Source of the DNA: Streptomyces liliifuscus
GTDB lineage: Bacteria; Actinomycetota; Actinomycetes; Streptomycetales; Streptomycetaceae
Direction of reading: 5' to 3'
Length of the DNA stretch: 64,000 bases
Assembly: GCF_016598615.1 (NCBI RefSeq)
Contig: NZ_CP066831.1
Location: 7,192,001-7,256,000 of the forward strand
The translations under genes and the position numbers were made by a program. The notes below the pieces were generated by a model, which did no database searches, was not told where the DNA came from, and saw only the letters and a program-made list of their open reading frames with translations. Of the stretch, positions 60,771 through 64,000 are shown piece by piece (within the stretch, counting starts at the first letter, position 1; the number at the start of each line of letters is the position of its first letter).

Positions 60771-60804
60771 CCCGGGCGCCTCTCCTTCCGGAGGGGCGCC
60801 CGGG
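60771..60804 (+). terminator. Hairpin between MMPL and histidine-kinase genes
   Basis: CCCGGGCGCC / GGCGCCCGGG stem extended by CTCC-TTCC-GGAG to about 15 bp with a 4-nt loop. It lies 48 nt after the MMPL stop and 30 nt before the kinase GTG, so it may be a terminator or attenuator inside one operon. Three 13-bp repeats (ACACGCTGATCGA type) precede it at 60723-60761. Confidence 0.7.
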
Positions 60805-60833
60805 TTCCCGCACGAGTACCGGAAGATGGAGCC

Positions 60834-62207
60834 GTGGAAGAACGGGGAACGACCACAGGGGCACGCGACCGGTCGGCGGCGGAGACGGCGGCCGGCGGAG
60901 GCGGGCGGTCCCGTCGCGTCGAGCGCATCATGTCCGCCATCAACCGCGAACCGATGACCGCGCCGCACCGCACCCGCAACGACGCGTTCCTCGCGCTGGG
61001 CGTCGCCGTGCTCGCCGTCGCCATAGCCCTGATGGGCGGCGAGGGGACCTGGCCCGACCCGATCGGCTGGACGCTGCTGCTCGCCGGGCACGTGCCCCTC
61101 GTCTGGCGGCGCCACCGTCCGCTGGTGGCCCTGCTGGGGGTGGCGGCCTGCGTGGTGCCGTACCACGCCCTCGACAACAACCACGCCCTGCCCATCCCCG
61201 CGACCCTCCTGGCGCTCTACACGGTCGCGGCGACCGGCACCGTACGCCGCACGCTGCTCACCGGTGTCGCCGTCCTCGGCCCGACAGTGATCATCAACGG
61301 CCTCACCAACCCGAAGGGGGCGCTGGAGTTCCTGCGGATCTCCGGCTGGATCATCGCGGTCCTGTTCATCGGGATCGACGTCCGCTACTACCGCCGGTAC
61401 GTGGCCTCCATCGTCGAGCGGGCCGAGCGCGCCGAACGCACCCGCGAGGAGGAGGCCAGGCGCCGCGTCGCCGAGGAACGGCTGCGGATCGCCCGGGACC
61501 TGCACGACCTGCTCGCCCACAGCATCACGCTCATCGGCGTGCAGACGTCCGTGGCGGCCCACGTCCTCACCGCCGACCCCGAGCGCCTCGACCGCAAGGC
61601 CGTCGCCCAGGCACTGGACGACATCGCGGGGACCTGCCGGACCGCCCGGGGGGAGCTGCGTACGACGCTGGAGGTGCTGCGGGCGCACGACACGGTCGTG
61701 GGAGTGGGCGGAGAGCTGGGGGCGGCCGTCGGTTCCGGTTCCGGTTCCGGATCCGTTTCCGGGACCGAGGACATGCGGGGGCCGCTGCCCGGGATCGACG
61801 GACTGGCCGGTCTCGCGGAGACCGGCCGGGTGGCCGGGGCCAAGGTCGAACTGTCCGTCCGCGCGGACGGCATACCGCCCTCCGTGGGCGCCGCCGCGTA
61901 CCGGATCGTGCAGGAGGCGCTCACCAACGCCGTACGTCACGGCGGCCGCGAGGACCTCACCGTGCGGGTGGGTCTGTGGACCGCGGACGGCGCGCTGCGG
62001 GTGAGCGTCACGGACGACGGGACGGGCGGGGCCACGGACGCGGGCGGCGGTGCGGGCCCGTCCGACGGCACGCCGGGGTTCGGGCTCGTCGGAATGCGGG
62101 AGCGGGCCCGTAGCGTGGGCGGCACACTGGACGCCGGACCGGGGCCCGCCAAGGGCTTCGAGGTGACCGCCACACTGCCGCTGTCCCGGGAGGGCGAGGC
62201 TCGATGA
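60834..62207 (+). CDS. Sensor histidine kinase, NarL/DesK type
   Basis: 457 residues from GTG 60834. Membrane helices cluster at about 45-190 (FLALGVAVLAVAIALMGG, IGWTLLLAGHVPLVW, LVALLGVAACVVPYHAL, ISGWIIAVLFIGIDV), with no big extracellular sensor. Then a coiled coil (RAERAERTREEEARRRVAEE), HisKA_3 with His224 in ARDLHDLLAHSITLIGVQTS, a Gly/Ser-rich linker (GSGSGSGSVSG, from repeated GGTTCC) and HATPase_c with IVQEALTNAVRHG and GFGLVGMRERA. Start overlap (ATGA) with the regulator shows coupling. Likely signal: membrane state or a hydrophobic agent. Confidence 0.92.
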   Translation: MEERGTTTGARDRSAAETAAGGGGRSRRVERIMSAINREPMTAPHRTRNDAFLALGVAVLAVAIALMGGEGTWPDPIGWTLLLAGHVPLVWRRHRPLVALLGVAACVVPYHALDNNHALPIPATLLALYTVAATGTVRRTLLTGVAVLGPTVIINGLTNPKGALEFLRISGWIIAVLFIGIDVRYYRRYVASIVERAERAERTREEEARRRVAEERLRIARDLHDLLAHSITLIGVQTSVAAHVLTADPERLDRKAVAQALDDIAGTCRTARGELRTTLEVLRAHDTVVGVGGELGAAVGSGSGSGSVSGTEDMRGPLPGIDGLAGLAETGRVAGAKVELSVRADGIPPSVGAAAYRIVQEALTNAVRHGGREDLTVRVGLWTADGALRVSVTDDGTGGATDAGGGAGPSDGTPGFGLVGMRERARSVGGTLDAGPGPAKGFEVTATLPLSREGEAR

Positions 62208-62875
62208 CGATCCGCGTACTGCTTGCCGACGACCAGAACCTCGTACGGGCCTCCTTCGCGATGCTCGTCTCGTCGGCCGGGGACATGGAGGTCGTCGCCG
62301 AGGCGGGGACCGGGCGGGAGGCGGTGGCGCTGGCCCGGTCTGCGCGGGCCGATCTGATCGTGATGGACATCCGCATGCCCGACCTGGACGGGATCGAGGC
62401 GACCCGGCTCATCGCCGCCGACGAGGATCTCGCGGGGGTGAAGGTGCTCGTCCTGACGACGTACGACACCGACGAGCACATCGTCGAGGCACTGCGGGCC
62501 GGGGCGTCCGGCTTCCTCGTGAAGGACATCAAGCCGGCCGAACTCCTCGACGCCATCCGGACGGTGGCCGCGGGGGAGTCCCTCCTCTCGCCCGGTCCCA
62601 CCTCGCGGCTCATCGCCCGCTTTCTGCGCGCGCCGGACACCGCGACGACGTCCGCGGTGGGCGGGCCGAGCGGGCTGTCCGAGCGGGAACGACAGGTGCT
62701 CGCGCTGGTCGCGCGCGGTCTCAACAACTCTGAGATCGCCGACGCGTTGGGACTCAGTCCGCTGACCGCGAAGACCCATGTCAGCCGGATCATGGGCAAG
62801 TTGGGGGCGCGGGACCGGGCGCAGCTGGTGATCGTGGCGTACGAGTCGGGGCTTGTGATACCCGGGACTGTCTGA
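62204..62875 (+). CDS. NarL/FixJ-family response regulator
   Basis: 223 residues. Receiver domain 1-120 with the acidic pair in VLLADDQNL, phospho-acceptor Asp55 in LIVMDIRMPDLDG, Thr in LVLTTYDTDEHIV and Lys in GFLVKDIKPAEL. C-terminal LuxR-type HTH about 155-215 (LSERERQVLALVARGLNNSEIADALGLSPLTAKTHVSRIM). Overlaps the kinase stop (ATGA). Candidate targets are the MMPL gene and its own operon. Confidence 0.95.
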   Translation: MTIRVLLADDQNLVRASFAMLVSSAGDMEVVAEAGTGREAVALARSARADLIVMDIRMPDLDGIEATRLIAADEDLAGVKVLVLTTYDTDEHIVEALRAGASGFLVKDIKPAELLDAIRTVAAGESLLSPGPTSRLIARFLRAPDTATTSAVGGPSGLSERERQVLALVARGLNNSEIADALGLSPLTAKTHVSRIMGKLGARDRAQLVIVAYESGLVIPGTV

Positions 62876-62960
62876 GCTTCGGGCCGAGTTCGGGTCGGGT
62901 TCAGGCCGCGTTCCGGGGACCTGTTGTACGGTCCCTCAACTCCCCGTGGTTGCACGGGCA

Positions 62961-62989
62961 TTGCTCTGTCCCTCGGTGCGCACTAGTTT
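62961..62989 (+). promoter_or_regulatory. Candidate promoter of the sialidase gene
   Basis: TTGCTC and TAGTTT separated by 17 nt, 92 nt before the sialidase GTG, in the gap after the response regulator. Confidence 0.35.
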
Positions 62990-63080
62990 CACCCTTCACA
63001 AGGACATCCCACGTCCTATGTTCCCTCGCGTCCCGTGTCCGCTGTCTCACGTCCGCCTCTGTGCGTTCTCAGGAGAAACC

Positions 63081-64000
63081 GTGGCTTCCACACGTCGTCG
63101 TCCTCGTCCGATCGCCCTTGCCGGTGTCGCGGGGCTCACCGTCGGACTCGCCTCCGGATTCGTGTCCACCGGTACCGCGTCCGCCGCGGAACGGCCGTCG
63201 CGGGGGTGTGTCTCCTCCGTTCCGTACGCGGCCGGGCAGAACGGGTACGACACCTACCGCATCCCCGCCACGGTCACGACCCGGACGGGTGCCGTGCTCG
63301 CCTTCGCCGAGGGCAGACGCGACGGTGCCGGGGACACCGGGAACATCGACGTCGTCCTCAGACGGTCCTTCGACGGTGGCTGCACCTGGGGGCCGCTGTC
63401 CGTCGTCGCGGCCGGGAAGGGGGACACGCGCGGCAATCCGGCGCCCGTCGTCGACCCCCGTACCGGGAAGGTCGTCCTCCTCACGTCCTACAACAGCGGT
63501 GCTGTGACCGAGGCGCAGATCATGCGCGGGGAGGTCACGGCCGAGCAGAGCCGGCGGGTCTTCGTGCAGACGAGCCGGGACGACGGGCGTCGATTCAGCG
63601 CGCCCCGGGACATCACCGGGGCGGTGAAGCTGCCGGGGTGGCGGTGGTACGCCACCGGGCCGGGGCATGCGGTGGCGCTGACCCGGGGGCCGCACGCCGG
63701 GCGGCTCGTCGTGCCCTCCAACCACTCGGCCTCGCCTGCGGCCGGCTCCGCCGACACCGGGCAGGAGGCCAAGTACTACGGGGCGCACGCGATCTACAGC
63801 GATGACGGTGGGGTGACGTGGCGGGTCGGGTTCGTGGACGACTCGTACGACGGGGTCGACAACGCCAACGAGAACGCCGTGGCCCAACTGCCCGATGGGC
63901 GGCTGTACTTCAGTGCGCGGGATCAGCACGGGAGCAGTGTGGGGAACCGGCTCGACGGCTACTCCAGCGACGGGGGTGTGACGCTCGACCGGCCCTATCT
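63081..64000 (+). CDS. Secreted exo-alpha-sialidase (GH33-like), 5' part
   Basis: 306 codons to the right window edge, no stop reached. GTG 63081 with AGGAG 6 nt upstream. Signal peptide VASTRRRPRPIALAGVAGLT, with possible cleavage after ASA; the Arg run could be a Tat signal. The sialidase Y/F-RIP motif is at YDTYRIPATV. Asp boxes: SFDGGCTWGP and SDDGGVTWRV. Glu in AFAEGRRDG and ENAVAQLPDGRLYFSARDQ are typical of the propeller active site. Extracellular release of sialic acid is expected. Not linked to transport genes in view. Confidence 0.85.
   Translation, partial: MASTRRRPRPIALAGVAGLTVGLASGFVSTGTASAAERPSRGCVSSVPYAAGQNGYDTYRIPATVTTRTGAVLAFAEGRRDGAGDTGNIDVVLRRSFDGGCTWGPLSVVAAGKGDTRGNPAPVVDPRTGKVVLLTSYNSGAVTEAQIMRGEVTAEQSRRVFVQTSRDDGRRFSAPRDITGAVKLPGWRWYATGPGHAVALTRGPHAGRLVVPSNHSASPAAGSADTGQEAKYYGAHAIYSDDGGVTWRVGFVDDSYDGVDNANENAVAQLPDGRLYFSARDQHGSSVGNRLDGYSSDGGVTLDRPY

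Overview
The window is a stretch of high-GC actinobacterial chromosome and almost certainly comes from Streptomyces. Signs are the strong third-position GC bias, many GTG starts, rare in-frame TTA codons, the hrcA-dnaJ pair with CIRCE, the leuA leader peptide, HTH/DUF397 pairs, and the conserved order leuS ... comEA-comEC ... holA-rpsT-lepA ... hemW-hrcA-dnaJ-rsmE ... phoH-ybeY-corC ... era ... leuA. I see no phage, plasmid, transposase, CRISPR, tRNA or rRNA genes.

Layout. 1-10.7 kb: 3' end of leuS, a membrane-anchored hypothetical, degV, comEA/comEC, an arylamine N-acetyltransferase, a YceI-type protein, a small acidic protein and holA. 10.9-15.5 kb: rpsT (minus), lepA and an acyl-CoA synthetase. 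15.5-22.5 kb: a signalling island, with a giant soluble hybrid histidine kinase carrying fungal Nik1-like HAMP repeats plus its response regulator (minus), divergent from an ATPase-GAF-PP2C phosphatase; the set resembles osaCAB. 22.6-30.4 kb: hemW, a DUF3097 gene and a metallo-beta-lactamase-fold gene (both minus), hrcA-dnaJ with a perfect CIRCE operator, a nitronate monooxygenase and rsmE. 30.7-38.5 kb: lipoprotein, tricorn protease, HIT protein, RNase Z, an adenine-deaminase-like enzyme and a PfkB kinase. 38.7-42 kb: phoH-ybeY-corC-mmcQ in a tightly packed operon.

42-51 kb is accessory DNA between corC and era, which are usually close. It holds a 42-residue membrane protein, an HTH/DUF397 pair, an MFS exporter with a divergent MmyB-like regulator, a cytidine-deaminase-like protein without zinc ligands, and a three-gene secreted/surface cassette: a small secreted protein, a WxL-like protein and a membrane-anchored DUF916 protein. 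The last gene overlaps a convergent PII gene by 122 bp. 51-64 kb: era, a GH1 beta-glucosidase, an emfourin-type inhibitor next to a protealysin-like M4 protease, attenuator-controlled leuA, a zinc-ribbon/TerB protein, an MMPL transporter followed by a two-component system, and the 5' part of a secreted sialidase.

The non-coding layer is unusual. About ten copies (full, mosaic or partial) of a roughly 200-bp nested palindromic element occupy the intergenic gaps. Two unrelated genes (degV and a PfkB kinase) are followed by arrays of a 22-bp-period repeat whose first unit contains the gene's own TGA stop codon. There is also a MITE-like 68-bp inverted repeat, several perfect 16-bp palindromes, and three genes with a TTA codon (bldA-dependent candidates): comEC, the hybrid kinase and the small secreted protein.
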